From Nitrospirota bacterium (GTDB taxonomy: Bacteria; Nitrospinota_A; UBA7883): a stretch of DNA of 64,000 bases. This document shows positions 1 through 8,452 of this stretch, piece after piece. The first letter of the stretch is position 1; every line of letters starts with the position of its first letter. The DNA lies in NCBI GenBank assembly GCA_024275315.1, contig JAJRZK010000009.1, forward strand, positions 1 to 64,000. The letters run 5' to 3'. A model generated the notes under the pieces. The model was not told the DNA's origin, made no database searches, and worked only from the letters and a program-made list of their open reading frames with translations. Position numbers and translations under genes: made by a program.

Positions 1-1
1 A

Positions 2-115
2 CTTGCGTATGGTGTTGTGGTAAGCGTGATGGGCGTCATCAAAAAAGCTGGGGTGTCCAGGCTGGGTATGGTCACAATCCCCCCCGACACGGAGCCTCGA
101 AAAGGGAAAAGATAG
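2..115 (+). CDS. tolR: TolR/ExbD C-terminal end (partial)
   Basis: The window opens inside a reading frame whose last 37 residues remain, ending at TAG 113-115. The visible tail runs from LAYGVVVSVMGVIKKAGVSR to a GMVTIPP segment. This is the usual periplasmic C-terminal signature of TolR/ExbD, where a helix and strand follow a Y-x-x-V-V motif and end in G-x-V. TolR is an inner-membrane partner of TolQ and powers the Tol-Pal system with the proton motive force. The tolA-, tolB- and pal-like genes that follow on the same strand make tolR much more likely than exbD. The start is outside the window. Confidence 0.8.
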   Translation, partial: LAYGVVVSVMGVIKKAGVSRLGMVTIPPDTEPRKGKR

Positions 116-196
116 AAAAATGGAACTATCCATCAATATCCATATCCATCACGGCGCCGGAAAACGCGCTCCGGTGAAGGAGGATGGCCTTGTTCG

Positions 197-958
197 ATGA
201 GGGAAACGCAGGTACTATCACCGAGAGCGAGAGATTTAAACACTCCGCGGCAATTCATGCGATCCATCGGCGTATCGGCGGTTGTTCACGCCGCGCTGAT
301 CCTGGTGATGGCGCTGTATTCCATGTGGAGCTACAAACCCAAAATCATCCTGCCCGGATATACCGTGAACCTGGTGACACCGGAAGCCCTGAAACCGCAC
401 AGCCTCCTGGAGCCGGAGAAACCCGCTCCAAAAAAGCCGAAGATAAAAAAGAAAACCTATCCGAAAAAAAAGAAAAAGAAGCGATCGGTCACAAAAAAGA
501 AAATCAAGACCAAGGCAAAAAAAATAGTTCCGAAGAAAAAGCGGAAAAAACCGGTCCCCGCAGAAAAAAAACGGGTTCGCGAACCGGTGTCAAAAAAGAA
601 ATTAAAGAAAAAACCGGACTCCGCCAGCGCTCCGAAAAAAACTATAGTTACAGAGGGGCAGTCCTTCCCCTACATGTGGTATCTGAAAATAATAGAACGC
701 AAAGTGCAGGAGAGCTGGATTACGCATGGCATAGACATAACCGGCATGCGGGAAAACCCGGTGGTGCGCTTCCGGGTGCAAAAAAACGGCTCCGTGGCGG
801 GCCTTACAATAGAAAAATCTTCAGGGTCGGTCCCGCTGGACGCAAGCGCCCTGGAAGCGGTGACAAGAGCCCAGCCTTTCCCCCCGTTGCCGGAGGGATA
901 CAGGGGCAATTCTTTAGGAGTGCATTTTGGATTCAATTACGAACAGCGTGAAAGGTAA
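197..958 (+). CDS. tolA: TolA-like energy transducer (TonB/TolA C-terminal domain)
   Basis: This 253-residue protein has an N-terminal membrane anchor at about residues 22-45, a long linker at about 75-150 that is extremely rich in lysine and proline, and a TolA/TonB-type C-terminal domain at about 155-250. That domain contains the VRFRVQKNGSV and DASALEAV segments typical of the fold. In the Tol system TolA spans the periplasm, linking TolQR in the inner membrane to TolB and Pal. Its position between tolR and tolB supports TolA over TonB. An AAGGAGG at 177-183 precedes the ATG at 197 by 13 bases. An overlapping ATG at 184 opens only a shadow frame. The lysine linker in place of the usual Ala/Lys/Glu-rich helix is unusual. 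Confidence 0.75.
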   Translation: MRETQVLSPRARDLNTPRQFMRSIGVSAVVHAALILVMALYSMWSYKPKIILPGYTVNLVTPEALKPHSLLEPEKPAPKKPKIKKKTYPKKKKKKRSVTKKKIKTKAKKIVPKKKRKKPVPAEKKRVREPVSKKKLKKKPDSASAPKKTIVTEGQSFPYMWYLKIIERKVQESWITHGIDITGMRENPVVRFRVQKNGSVAGLTIEKSSGSVPLDASALEAVTRAQPFPPLPEGYRGNSLGVHFGFNYEQRER

Positions 959-2252
959 TTTGTCGATAGCGGTCCTCGTAGTCCTGCTTTTCGGTGTGGG
1001 CGAGGCGGCGGACGATGTTTACCTTAGCACCCAGAGAACCGAATCGAAGCTTATAGAGATTGCCGTGCCGCCCTTTCTTGTATCGGGGCGCGACACCAAT
1101 AATCTGGGCGAGCAGGTTTCCAGGATAATTAATTACGATCTGAAGTTCACCCGGTATTTCGAACCGAATACGAACCTGAATTTCCTGCGCCAGGCGGCTT
1201 CACGGGACATGAGACTGGGTAAAAAGATAAACTACGACGAATGGCGCACGTTAGCCTCCAATTTCGTGGTAAAAGGAAGCATAGGCGTGTCTGACAAGGA
1301 TACGCTGACCCTGGAAACAAGAGTGTACGACCTGCAGGCAAGGTCGCTTTTCTTTGCCAGGCGATACACCGGATCGCGCAAGCTTTTCCGGCAGATAGTC
1401 CACCAGTTCTCCGACGACATGCTGATGCGCCTCACGGGTGAAAAAGGTGTGGCGCGGACTAAGATCGCCTTCGTCTCCCGGGTCAAGGGGCACAAAGAAC
1501 TGGTCATCACCGATTATGACGGTTACAACCCCAGGACAATCACGTCCGACAGATCCATCGTACTTTTCCCGGACTGGAACCAGAAACAGAGGGACCTCAT
1601 CCTTTTTACCACGTACCGCTACCGCAACCCGGACATCTACGCCATAAACCTAAGAGCGAAAACGAGATACCCGATATCCCGCCGGGTTGGGCTTAATTCC
1701 ACCGGCGAATGGTCCCCGGACGGAGAAAAAGTGGTGTTTTCCTTGTCACGCAGAGGTAATTCGGACATTTTTATCGCCAACGCAGATGGTTCCAGAGCCA
1801 GGAGGTTGACATCCGCGCTATCGATCGAAACCAGCCCGACCTGGTCGCCCGACGGCAAATTCATCGCATACACATCAGACAGGTCAGGGTCTCCACAGAT
1901 ATACATCATGCGATCCGACGGTGGTGACAAGAGGAGGCTGACATATAAAGGCAGCTATAACGACAGCGCCACCTGGGCTCCCAAAGGAGAACTGATCGCC
2001 TACACATCGCTTCTCGGCCGAAAATTCGAAATCGCCCTGGTCAACGCCATAGACAAATCGATAACACGCCTTACCTTTGATCGCGGTCCCAACGAGTCGC
2101 CCACCTGGGCTCCGGACGGCAGGCACATAGCGTTCACCTCACATATCCGCGGGAAAAAGCAGATATTCACCATGAACTCCAACGGTTCGAATATCACCCG
2201 GATCACCCACCTTACAGGTGGCGGATACTCTCCTGCGTGGGGGCCGAACTGA
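927..2252 (+). CDS. tolB: TolB, periplasmic beta-propeller of the Tol-Pal system
   Basis: This 441-residue protein has a signal peptide (hydrophobic stretch about residues 12-27), a TolB N-terminal alpha/beta domain at about 35-170, and a six-bladed propeller of PD40-type repeats at about 180-440. The repeats recur as SPxWSPDGxxIAYTS variants. TolB is periplasmic, binds Pal and contacts TolA, and supports outer-membrane invagination at division. The start is taken as TTG 927, because AGGAG at 916-920 lies six bases upstream; a GTG at 948 is the alternative. It overlaps the tolA end by 32 bases, which suggests coupled translation. Length matches the family (about 430 residues). Confidence 0.93.
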   Translation: MDSITNSVKGNLSIAVLVVLLFGVGEAADDVYLSTQRTESKLIEIAVPPFLVSGRDTNNLGEQVSRIINYDLKFTRYFEPNTNLNFLRQAASRDMRLGKKINYDEWRTLASNFVVKGSIGVSDKDTLTLETRVYDLQARSLFFARRYTGSRKLFRQIVHQFSDDMLMRLTGEKGVARTKIAFVSRVKGHKELVITDYDGYNPRTITSDRSIVLFPDWNQKQRDLILFTTYRYRNPDIYAINLRAKTRYPISRRVGLNSTGEWSPDGEKVVFSLSRRGNSDIFIANADGSRARRLTSALSIETSPTWSPDGKFIAYTSDRSGSPQIYIMRSDGGDKRRLTYKGSYNDSATWAPKGELIAYTSLLGRKFEIALVNAIDKSITRLTFDRGPNESPTWAPDGRHIAFTSHIRGKKQIFTMNSNGSNITRITHLTGGGYSPAWGPN

Positions 2253-2293
2253 ACATATGGGCCCCGGAGTGTTATTTAATGTATATAATATCT

Positions 2294-2317
2294 CTTTTTC
2301 CCTTGTAATGGAAAAAG
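2294..2317 (+). terminator. Weak hairpin between tolB and pal
   Basis: An 8-bp stem (CTTTTTCC with GGAAAAAG) and an 8-base loop lie 40 bases after the tolB stop. Only a short imperfect T-rich stretch follows. It could trim or attenuate tolB-pal readthrough. A TATAAT at 2284-2289 just upstream has no convincing -35 partner, so I do not call a promoter. Confidence 0.3.
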
Positions 2318-2392
2318 GGGTTTGTTAGAGTGGCTCGGAGATTTATACGAGCCTTTGAATTTGGGTCTGCTTTCATGTTTAGGAGAGGGGCT

Positions 2393-2923
2393 ATGAGCCG
2401 ATACAAGAACAGATTTTTTATCATTGCGTCAATGGCGCTAGCGTTGACTTTCGCCCTTTCCCTGGGCGCTTGTTCGAAAAAGAAAAGTACGGAAGCTTTG
2501 CCGGAAACCGGCGCCGCCAGCGCTGAAGATTCGATGAGCGCTGAAGATCGCGAGCAAATGGGCCAGAGGGACATGGGCTACGCCGCGGAATCAGCGTTAC
2601 AGGATATCAACTTCGATTTCGACAAATCCGACATCCGGCCTGACAGCAGGGACATTCTCCAGAGCAATTCCGAGTGGATAAAGGCAAACAAGGATGTGAA
2701 AGTGCAGATCGAGGGGCATTGCGACGAGAGGGGCACGGAGGAGTACAACCTTGCCTTGGGTGAGCGCAGGGCCAACGCGGTCAAGAACTACCTCATATCC
2801 CTTGGCGTAGATGGAGACCGGCTCTACACGATCAGCTATGGAGAGGAACTGCCGCTCGATCCGGGTCATGACGAAGCGGCCTGGAGCAAAAACAGACGGG
2901 CGCACTTTCTGGCCACCCGATAA
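2393..2923 (+). CDS. pal: Pal, peptidoglycan-associated lipoprotein
   Basis: This 176-residue protein has a lipoprotein signal ending in the lipobox LGAC at about residues 23-26, a short charged spacer, and an OmpA-like peptidoglycan-binding domain at about 65-175. The domain shows [10 protein letters not shown], then [19 protein letters not shown] and a terminal NRRAHFL, all hallmarks of Pal. Pal sits in the outer membrane, binds peptidoglycan non-covalently and cycles between TolB and the wall. The ATG at 2393 is preceded by AGGAGAGGGG and begins directly at the signal peptide; an in-frame extension upstream to 2330 lacks such support. A strong terminator follows the gene. Confidence 0.95.
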   Translation: MSRYKNRFFIIASMALALTFALSLGACSKKKSTEALPETGAASAEDSMSAEDREQMGQRDMGYAAESALQDINFDFDKSDIRPDSRDILQSNSEWIKANKDVKVQIEGHCDERGTEEYNLALGERRANAVKNYLISLGVDGDRLYTISYGEELPLDPGHDEAAWSKNRRAHFLATR

Positions 2924-2962
2924 CACAAAAGCGGAATCGGGATTTACGCGAAATTTTCCAGG

Positions 2963-3002
2963 CAGGGGGACCGCGCATAGAGCGGTTCCCCTGTTTTGTT
3001 TG
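2963..3002 (+). terminator. Rho-independent terminator after pal
   Basis: A 12-bp stem (2963-2974 with 2982-2993, one G-T pair) with a 7-base loop is followed directly by TTTTGTTT. This is a strong intrinsic terminator. It suggests that cpoB is transcribed either by partial readthrough or from its own promoter. Confidence 0.85.
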
Positions 3003-3052
3003 ATTCGCCCTTCTTTCCATATCGCGACAACTCTGGAATCGGTTTGAATTAC

Positions 3053-4018
3053 ATGACGCTGTTGAAATCAGAACCTCCACGGAAAGCTTGGCCGCTTAAA
3101 GCGGGGTGGTCCGTCGTATTGCTCACGCTTTTTATCGGGACCTACGGGTGCGGGTCGTCCAACAAAAAAGAGATGGACATCATGCTCCGGCAGATCAACA
3201 GCATAGATGAACGGACCAATTTTCTTTACAAAAACGTCAAGGTGCAGGCGGATATTTCCGCCAACCTGGAGCAACTTCACGCCACCATCACCGCGCTGAC
3301 CGGCCAGATCGAAGAGCTTAACGCCCGCTCCCAGATGTTGTCGGACAGGATGGACAAGCTTGGAAGCGGTCTTCCATCCCAACAACAGGTGATCGAAAAC
3401 ACCAGGGCCGCCAACATCAGGCTCGAGAGGATCAACGACAGGCTCAAAACCCTCTCCGCGGAGACGCTGGCGTTTATAAAACTCATGGAGCGTCGTAGCA
3501 AGATCAGCAAAAGAAGCCATCGCCAGGCGGTGGAAGAGATACTGGGCAAAGGCGAATCGCAAACCATGGCAACGGACAAAAGATCAAAAAAGACCGTCCC
3601 GCAAAGGCCCGCCGAATCTCCGGAGGAATTGTACCAGCGCGCCTACAACGCGTATTTGAGCGGCGATTATGACGTTTCCATCAAGGGTTTCACCGAATAC
3701 CTGAAACGATATCCCCAAACAGCCCTTTCAGACAACGCCGCATACTGGATCGGAGAATCCTATTACGGAAAAGCGTATTATGGTGACGCGTTAAAGGCGT
3801 TCGATGAGATGGTGGAAAATTATCCCAAGAGCAACAAGGCGCCGGCGGCTCTGCTCAAAAGCGCCTATGCCATGATCAAGCTGAGCAACGAACAGGCGGC
3901 GGCGGAGCGGTTCGGGCGGATCATAGAGCAATATCCCACATCCAACGAGGCTATCTTGGCTTCCGAGCGGCTGGAATCAAAAAAGAGCGGCTCATCACCC
4001 GGCGATGGGAGCCGGTAG
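3053..4018 (+). CDS. cpoB: CpoB/YbgF-type Tol-Pal associated TPR protein
   Basis: The product is about 321 residues. It starts with a signal segment ending in GTYGC, so it may be a lipoprotein. A coiled-coil region at about residues 45-150 (heptad-rich, with QINSIDERTNFLY and EELNARSQMLSDRMDKL) follows, then three TPR repeats at about 195-310, seen as YQRAYNAYLSGDYDVSIKGF and NAAYWIGESYYGKAYYGDAL. That architecture and the place after pal define YbgF/CpoB, a periplasmic protein that coordinates Tol function with peptidoglycan synthesis at division. The ATG at 3053 is chosen because it starts just before the signal; the frame is open back to 2996 without a signal-like start. Confidence 0.85.
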   Translation: MTLLKSEPPRKAWPLKAGWSVVLLTLFIGTYGCGSSNKKEMDIMLRQINSIDERTNFLYKNVKVQADISANLEQLHATITALTGQIEELNARSQMLSDRMDKLGSGLPSQQQVIENTRAANIRLERINDRLKTLSAETLAFIKLMERRSKISKRSHRQAVEEILGKGESQTMATDKRSKKTVPQRPAESPEELYQRAYNAYLSGDYDVSIKGFTEYLKRYPQTALSDNAAYWIGESYYGKAYYGDALKAFDEMVENYPKSNKAPAALLKSAYAMIKLSNEQAAAERFGRIIEQYPTSNEAILASERLESKKSGSSPGDGSR

Positions 4019-4042
4019 GAAATTCATACAGAGTAACCGCCG

Positions 4043-5626
4043 ATGCTAAATGTTTTTCGGGAAAGCGCCAAGTCATGGGGTATCCGACTGCTGATCTGGT
4101 TCGTGGCGCTCACTTTTGTCGGAGCCGCTTTTCTCGTGTGGGGAAAGGGTGACGCCCAGAGGGTCGATATCGTGGCCAAGGTCGGGGATATCATAATCAC
4201 CCGGTCGAGCCTGAGCGAGAAAACGCGCCAAACCGAAGAGATGTTCCGCCGGCAGTTTTCAGGCCAGATGAGCCCCGAAACATTAAAAACCCTCAACGCC
4301 CCGGCGGTAGCGCTGGACGCTCTTATCGAAAACGCTGTGCAGATCAGGCAAGCCAGGCGAGTGGGGCTTTTCGTTTCCGACCTGGAAATCAGCGACGCTG
4401 TCAAATCCCTTAAAGAGTTCCAGGTGGCTGGCGTTTTTGATTACAACCGATATATAGAACTGCTCCGGCTTAACGGTCTTACACCCAAAAAATTTGAAGG
4501 CAACCTCAGGCTGGACATTCTTGTCGGGAAGCTCAAAGCGCTGGTGGAGCGGACGGTGCGCGTGTCCGATATGGAGGTCGCAGACCAGTATCTCAACGAA
4601 AACCAGCCTGTCATAGTAAGTTATGTAAAGATAGATCCCACAAAGCTCGAGTCCAAGGTGATATTTACACAGGAGGAGCTCTTAAGCTGGTTCAAGAGTC
4701 GAAAAACAGAGTTTGAGCTTCCGGAATCCAGGTCTGTCTACGTCATCAAGGTGGCGTCAGAGCGTTTTAAGGAAGACGCAGAACCTTCAGAAGAAGAGCT
4801 CAGGGCGTATTTCAGGGATCATGAGGACAGCTTCGTCAAAAAAGAGAAAGTGGAAGCCAGGCATATACTTGCACAGGTGTCCATGGACGCTTCCGAGGAG
4901 AAATCGGAAGAAGCCAAGAAAAAAATCGAAGCGGCGCTGGCGAGAATCCGGGCGGGAGAGGATTTCGCGGCTGTGGCCGGGGATGTGTCCGACGGCCCGA
5001 CAGCGAAAAACGGCGGTTCCCTCGGGGTTTTTGGCAAGGGGCAGATGGTTCCGGAATTTGAGGATGTGGCCTTCCGCCTGGAGCCCGGCGAAATTTCAGA
5101 TCCGTTCAAGACCCAGTTCGGATGGCATATTGTCCAGACATTGTCCCACGACGAGGGCGGCCCGATGTCGTACGAAGAGGCGAAGGACATGGTAGTCGCG
5201 CTGGTGCGTGACTCCAAGACCCTATCGATGGCGCGGGCGCATATAAGCAAAATCGCAGAATCGACACCGGCGGACAAGTTTGCCGAGTTGGCCGAAACGG
5301 ATGACACCCTGGAGGTCAACAGTTACGAGGTGACCCGCGACCGGCCCCTTGAAGGTGTGCAGGAGTGGAAAACGATATCCGATACCGCGTTTGACCTGGA
5401 AATCGGTGAAAAATCCGAAGTGGTGGAGATCGATGACGGGTTTATAGTAGTCTCTCCATACGCCGTGACAAAAGCCCATACTCCCCCGATAGACCAGATA
5501 AGGAGCAAAGTAGAGGCCCGGTACAAGGTGGAGCGTTCCTATGAATTGGCGCGCCAGCTATCCCATAAAATAGAAGAGGCTGTAAAAACCGACGGAAAAG
5601 ATCTTGCCACAGCCGCCTCGGCCTAA
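4043..5626 (+). CDS. ppiD: PpiD/SurA-type peptidyl-prolyl isomerase, N-terminal and PPIase part
   Basis: This 527-residue product has an N-terminal transmembrane anchor at about residues 14-34, a SurA_N-like helical region at about 40-230, and a parvulin (PPIC) domain at about 265-365, with EARHILAQV, GGSLGVFGKGQMVPEFEDVAF and TQFGWHIVQ. PpiD is an inner-membrane periplasmic chaperone for outer-membrane protein folding. The frame ends at TAA 5624-5626, yet the same frame continues for 110 more residues that look like the missing PpiD C-terminus (next entry). The parvulin domain is intact, so the truncated protein may still work as a chaperone. It starts 24 bases after cpoB, probably in one transcription unit. 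Confidence 0.85.
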   Translation: MLNVFRESAKSWGIRLLIWFVALTFVGAAFLVWGKGDAQRVDIVAKVGDIIITRSSLSEKTRQTEEMFRRQFSGQMSPETLKTLNAPAVALDALIENAVQIRQARRVGLFVSDLEISDAVKSLKEFQVAGVFDYNRYIELLRLNGLTPKKFEGNLRLDILVGKLKALVERTVRVSDMEVADQYLNENQPVIVSYVKIDPTKLESKVIFTQEELLSWFKSRKTEFELPESRSVYVIKVASERFKEDAEPSEEELRAYFRDHEDSFVKKEKVEARHILAQVSMDASEEKSEEAKKKIEAALARIRAGEDFAAVAGDVSDGPTAKNGGSLGVFGKGQMVPEFEDVAFRLEPGEISDPFKTQFGWHIVQTLSHDEGGPMSYEEAKDMVVALVRDSKTLSMARAHISKIAESTPADKFAELAETDDTLEVNSYEVTRDRPLEGVQEWKTISDTAFDLEIGEKSEVVEIDDGFIVVSPYAVTKAHTPPIDQIRSKVEARYKVERSYELARQLSHKIEEAVKTDGKDLATAASA

Positions 5627-5959
5627 GGGTATCAAGCGGCCGAAACAAAGCCGTATACGTTGATGGATATGAGAAAACCCGGCGCGGAGCTGTCGGACGG
5701 AATGGCGCTTGACGCGCTGAACATGAACGTGGGCGAAATCAGGACCTTGCCGGGCAAGAAAAGCTTTCTCGTCATACTTGTAAAATCCCGCCCGGAAGTC
5801 GACCTTGCGGGGGCGAAAGAAACCCTGGCTAAAATCCGCAAGGAAATGATCCGCGCAAAACGCGGCAGGGCGTATTCGCAGTTTGTCCTTGCGCTGAAAA
5901 AACAGGCGGAAGACAAAGGCGAGATACAAATTTTTGTCGACCTGGGGAAATCCCTCTAA
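5627..5959 (+). pseudogene. ppiD: Severed C-terminal part of the PpiD gene, in frame after TAA
   Basis: Reading on in the frame of the upstream gene past TAA 5624-5626 gives GYQAAETKPYTLMDMRKPGA and then a segment with ALDALNMNVGEIRTLPGKKS, ending at TAA 5957-5959. The pattern (a second parvulin-like 'L..GEI..LPG....LVILVKSRPEVDL' strand pair followed by a basic helix) is what PpiD C-termini look like. No frameshift is needed; one G-to-T change (GAA to TAA) would explain it. It could be a nonsense mutation, an assembly error, a readthrough site, or a separately started fragment from an ATG near 5660. TAA is used as an ordinary stop elsewhere in the window. Confidence 0.75.
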
Positions 5960-7188
5960 TCCGTTTTTGCAGAAGCGCCATCTTCATCCGGCGCCTGCAA
6001 CCTGTCCACGTTCCGGAGCTTTTTGCCCATCGACCTTCGCCGTACATCGATTTCATTGATGGATTCCTCCGCCTCCCTGATTTTTCTCCTGGTCCGATCG
6101 AGCCTGTCTCCGAACTTTTCAAACTCCGTTCTCACCGCCCCCAGCAGTTTCCATATGTCGCTGGAGCGTTTTTGTATGGCCAGGGTCTGAAACCCCATGC
6201 GAAAGCTGTTCAGAATGGCCGCCAACGTGGTCGGGCCGGCGACCACGATGAAATATTCACGTCGAAGGTTGTCCAGCAGTCCAGGCGCCCTGGCCGCCTC
6301 TGCGTAGAGACCCTCGGTTGGCAAAAAAAGTATGGCGAACTCAGTCGTGTTTGGCGGATCTATATATTTTTCGCTGATTTTCTTCGCCTCCAGCTTAAGC
6401 CGGCCCACAAGCGCCTTGCCCGCCTCCACGGCCCCTGCATGGTCCTCCGCCTCGCGGGCCGCGATAAGTCTCTGATGGTCCTCGAGAGGGAACTTCGCGT
6501 CTATGGGCAACCATAGCGGACGATCGTCGGAGCCACCCGGCAAAGCAATGGCGAACTCCACCCTGTCCGATCCTTTTGCGCCTATGGCGACGTTCTTGGA
6601 GTATTGCTCCGGCGCCAAAATCTCCTCCAGCAGGGCTCCAAGCTGGGTCTCTCCCCAGGCCCCCCTGGCGCTGACGTTGGACATGATCCTTTTCAGGTCT
6701 CCAACACTGGAGGCCAAGGTGGTCATTTCACCCAGGCCCTTACTGACCTGCTCCAGCCTTTCGCTGACCATTTTGTACGATTCCCCAAGTTTTCGCTCCA
6801 GTGTGTTTTGGAGCTTTTCCTCCACTGTCGCCCTGATTTTCTCCAGTTTTTCGCTGTTGTCGTCACGAATAAGTTTCAGTCCCGATTCCAGCGACCTGCG
6901 CACAGAATCGAACCTGTGATCCATAGAATCGGTGAACGACTTCATGGAATCGCGGTTTTCATTCCTGTTCATTTGCGCAGAGGAGGCCAGCTCGCTCCGG
7001 ATTTGCGCGGATTCATCTTTTACCAGTCGCTCGAACAGCTCTATATTCCTTTCAAACGCGATAAACTTCAGTTCCGCTCTTTTCTCCTCACGCTCAACCC
7101 TGGATACCGCGCGCAACAACAATATCAGCAGAATAACGGCGAAAATGATGAGAACCGTTGAAACCGGGACAAGCATGTCAGCAGGCAT
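5956..7188 (-). CDS. rmuC: RmuC family DNA recombination-limiting protein
   Basis: This 410-residue protein has one N-terminal transmembrane helix at about residues 7-27, a long coiled coil at about 30-160, and the RmuC nuclease-like domain at about 170-370. The domain shows the family signatures GAWGETQLGALLEEILAPEQY, LWLPIDAKFPLEDHQRL and FLPTEGLYAEAARAPGLLD. RmuC limits recombination at inverted repeats in E. coli; biochemical activity is still poorly defined. It converges with ppiD, and the two stop codons overlap by four bases. No strong ribosome-binding site is visible before ATG 7188. Confidence 0.93.
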   Translation of the reverse strand: MPADMLVPVSTVLIIFAVILLILLLRAVSRVEREEKRAELKFIAFERNIELFERLVKDESAQIRSELASSAQMNRNENRDSMKSFTDSMDHRFDSVRRSLESGLKLIRDDNSEKLEKIRATVEEKLQNTLERKLGESYKMVSERLEQVSKGLGEMTTLASSVGDLKRIMSNVSARGAWGETQLGALLEEILAPEQYSKNVAIGAKGSDRVEFAIALPGGSDDRPLWLPIDAKFPLEDHQRLIAAREAEDHAGAVEAGKALVGRLKLEAKKISEKYIDPPNTTEFAILFLPTEGLYAEAARAPGLLDNLRREYFIVVAGPTTLAAILNSFRMGFQTLAIQKRSSDIWKLLGAVRTEFEKFGDRLDRTRRKIREAEESINEIDVRRRSMGKKLRNVDRLQAPDEDGASAKTD

Positions 7189-7502
7189 CGGAGGATTGTT
7201 TCTTGTAATTTAGCGTCAAAAAAACAGAATTATCAGGATCGAAATTCTTCAACTGTACCAGATGACTATAATACGTGTTTACAAAAAAGTGTTGGGATAA
7301 ATTACAAAAACAGGTACGCAGGCTCATGGCTTTTCAGCCGATCTTCCGCCACTAGCCCTGCCCCGCCCCGACCTCGCCTCGAACAATGCAGAGGGCGCGT
7401 CACCGACTTGCCTGGTATACCTCGCGGCATAACAGGAAGAACCAGTTTAATCCACGACGGCTGTATCGAGAAGTTAAACATCTCCTGGCGGTGGCATGAA
7501 AA
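7189..7502. other. Intergenic gap between rmuC and tRNA-Gly
   Basis: A gap of about 314 bases between the rmuC start and the 3' end of the minus-strand tRNA. The first 110 bases are A/T-rich and may hold the rmuC promoter. The remainder is G/C-rich. I recognise no gene, repeat or clear regulatory site; a minus-strand open frame here runs through the tRNA and is a shadow. Confidence 0.6.
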
Positions 7503-7577
<75 letters not shown>

Positions 7578-7669
7578 ATGCGACCGATAAAGCAGATATT
7601 CTAGCTGAAAAGAGTTGATTGTCAAGCGCCTGGCCAAGGGGCCATAGGACCGCTTATGTTTTGCCTGGG

Positions 7670-8452
7670 CTAATATTTTAGCGTTAGTTCTATTAACGAG
7701 GTGGTATCAAGCCTCACGGTGTCATCTGTTGTGATATTTCGATATCTTCCGTTTACGCTTGCAGACACACCCCAGCTCCTGGACAGTTTCAGTTCTGTCT
7801 TGATCTGCCCGTTGAGCTTGTAGTCCTCGTCGTCGGACAGGTTGACCTGGTAATACATTTTCGCCGAAAAACCGGCGGCTCCATGGTTGGATTCAACCTT
7901 GCTTTCCAGGGCCAGCGATACGTTTTTATTCTCTGTCTCACCGCTGAGTTTGAGCGACTGGTACAGCAATGACGCGTCCAGGTAGGCTTTGGTTACATTT
8001 GTCAACGCTAGCTGGCGTCTCGCCCCGAAGCCGATATTATTATCATAATCGACCTTCTGGATTTCATCCCACGCAAAGCTTTCAGAGAGGAACAAATCGT
8101 ACAGATTCGCCGTTTTGTACAGTTCCTTCAGTTCCAGCTCCACCCGGTTTTGCTCTGTGTCCCCACTTTCTTGACGATACTGATATTTTGATCCCAGCTC
8201 GCTCACGGATTTTTCATGCCGATATTTCATAGCGATCGACGCACCCAGTTCGCTGGTTTTGGTGTTGCCGGTGTTAAATGACCCACCGGCGGAAAAAGCT
8301 AGGGACAGGGGATTTTTATCTGCGCTTGTTTCGCCCTGCCCCGCCATAGCGCCGACGGCGCACGCCAATGGAGCGAGGGAAACGCACAGGATAAACCCGG
8401 CCATGAATCCGTTGTTCCGCCTCCGAAACAACAGGGGCGTTGTCATGACCAT
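7670..8452 (-). CDS. DUF481 (YdiY-like) outer-membrane beta-barrel protein
   Basis: This 260-residue protein has an N-terminal signal (hydrophobic about residues 17-37) and then alternating beta strands to a C-terminal aromatic (ending ELTLKY), as outer-membrane barrels do. The segments LAFSAGGSFNTGNTKTSELG and YRHEKSVSELGSKYQYRQES match the DUF481 / YdiY-like group, often labelled salt-induced outer-membrane proteins; function is unknown. Its ATG shares one base with the TAA of the upstream histidine kinase gene (TAATG), so translation is probably coupled. Alternative ATGs lie at 8446 and 8404. Confidence 0.75.
   Translation of the reverse strand: MVMTTPLLFRRRNNGFMAGFILCVSLAPLACAVGAMAGQGETSADKNPLSLAFSAGGSFNTGNTKTSELGASIAMKYRHEKSVSELGSKYQYRQESGDTEQNRVELELKELYKTANLYDLFLSESFAWDEIQKVDYDNNIGFGARRQLALTNVTKAYLDASLLYQSLKLSGETENKNVSLALESKVESNHGAAGFSAKMYYQVNLSDDEDYKLNGQIKTELKLSRSWGVSASVNGRYRNITTDDTVRLDTTSLIELTLKY

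Noticed and set aside
184-951. Long open frame overlapping tolA
   Set aside because: It is a +2 shadow with a low-complexity Lys/Glu content created by the lysine linker. The tolA frame has the TonB/TolA domain.
2284-2289. TATAAT upstream of pal
   Set aside because: No acceptable -35 element at the right distance.
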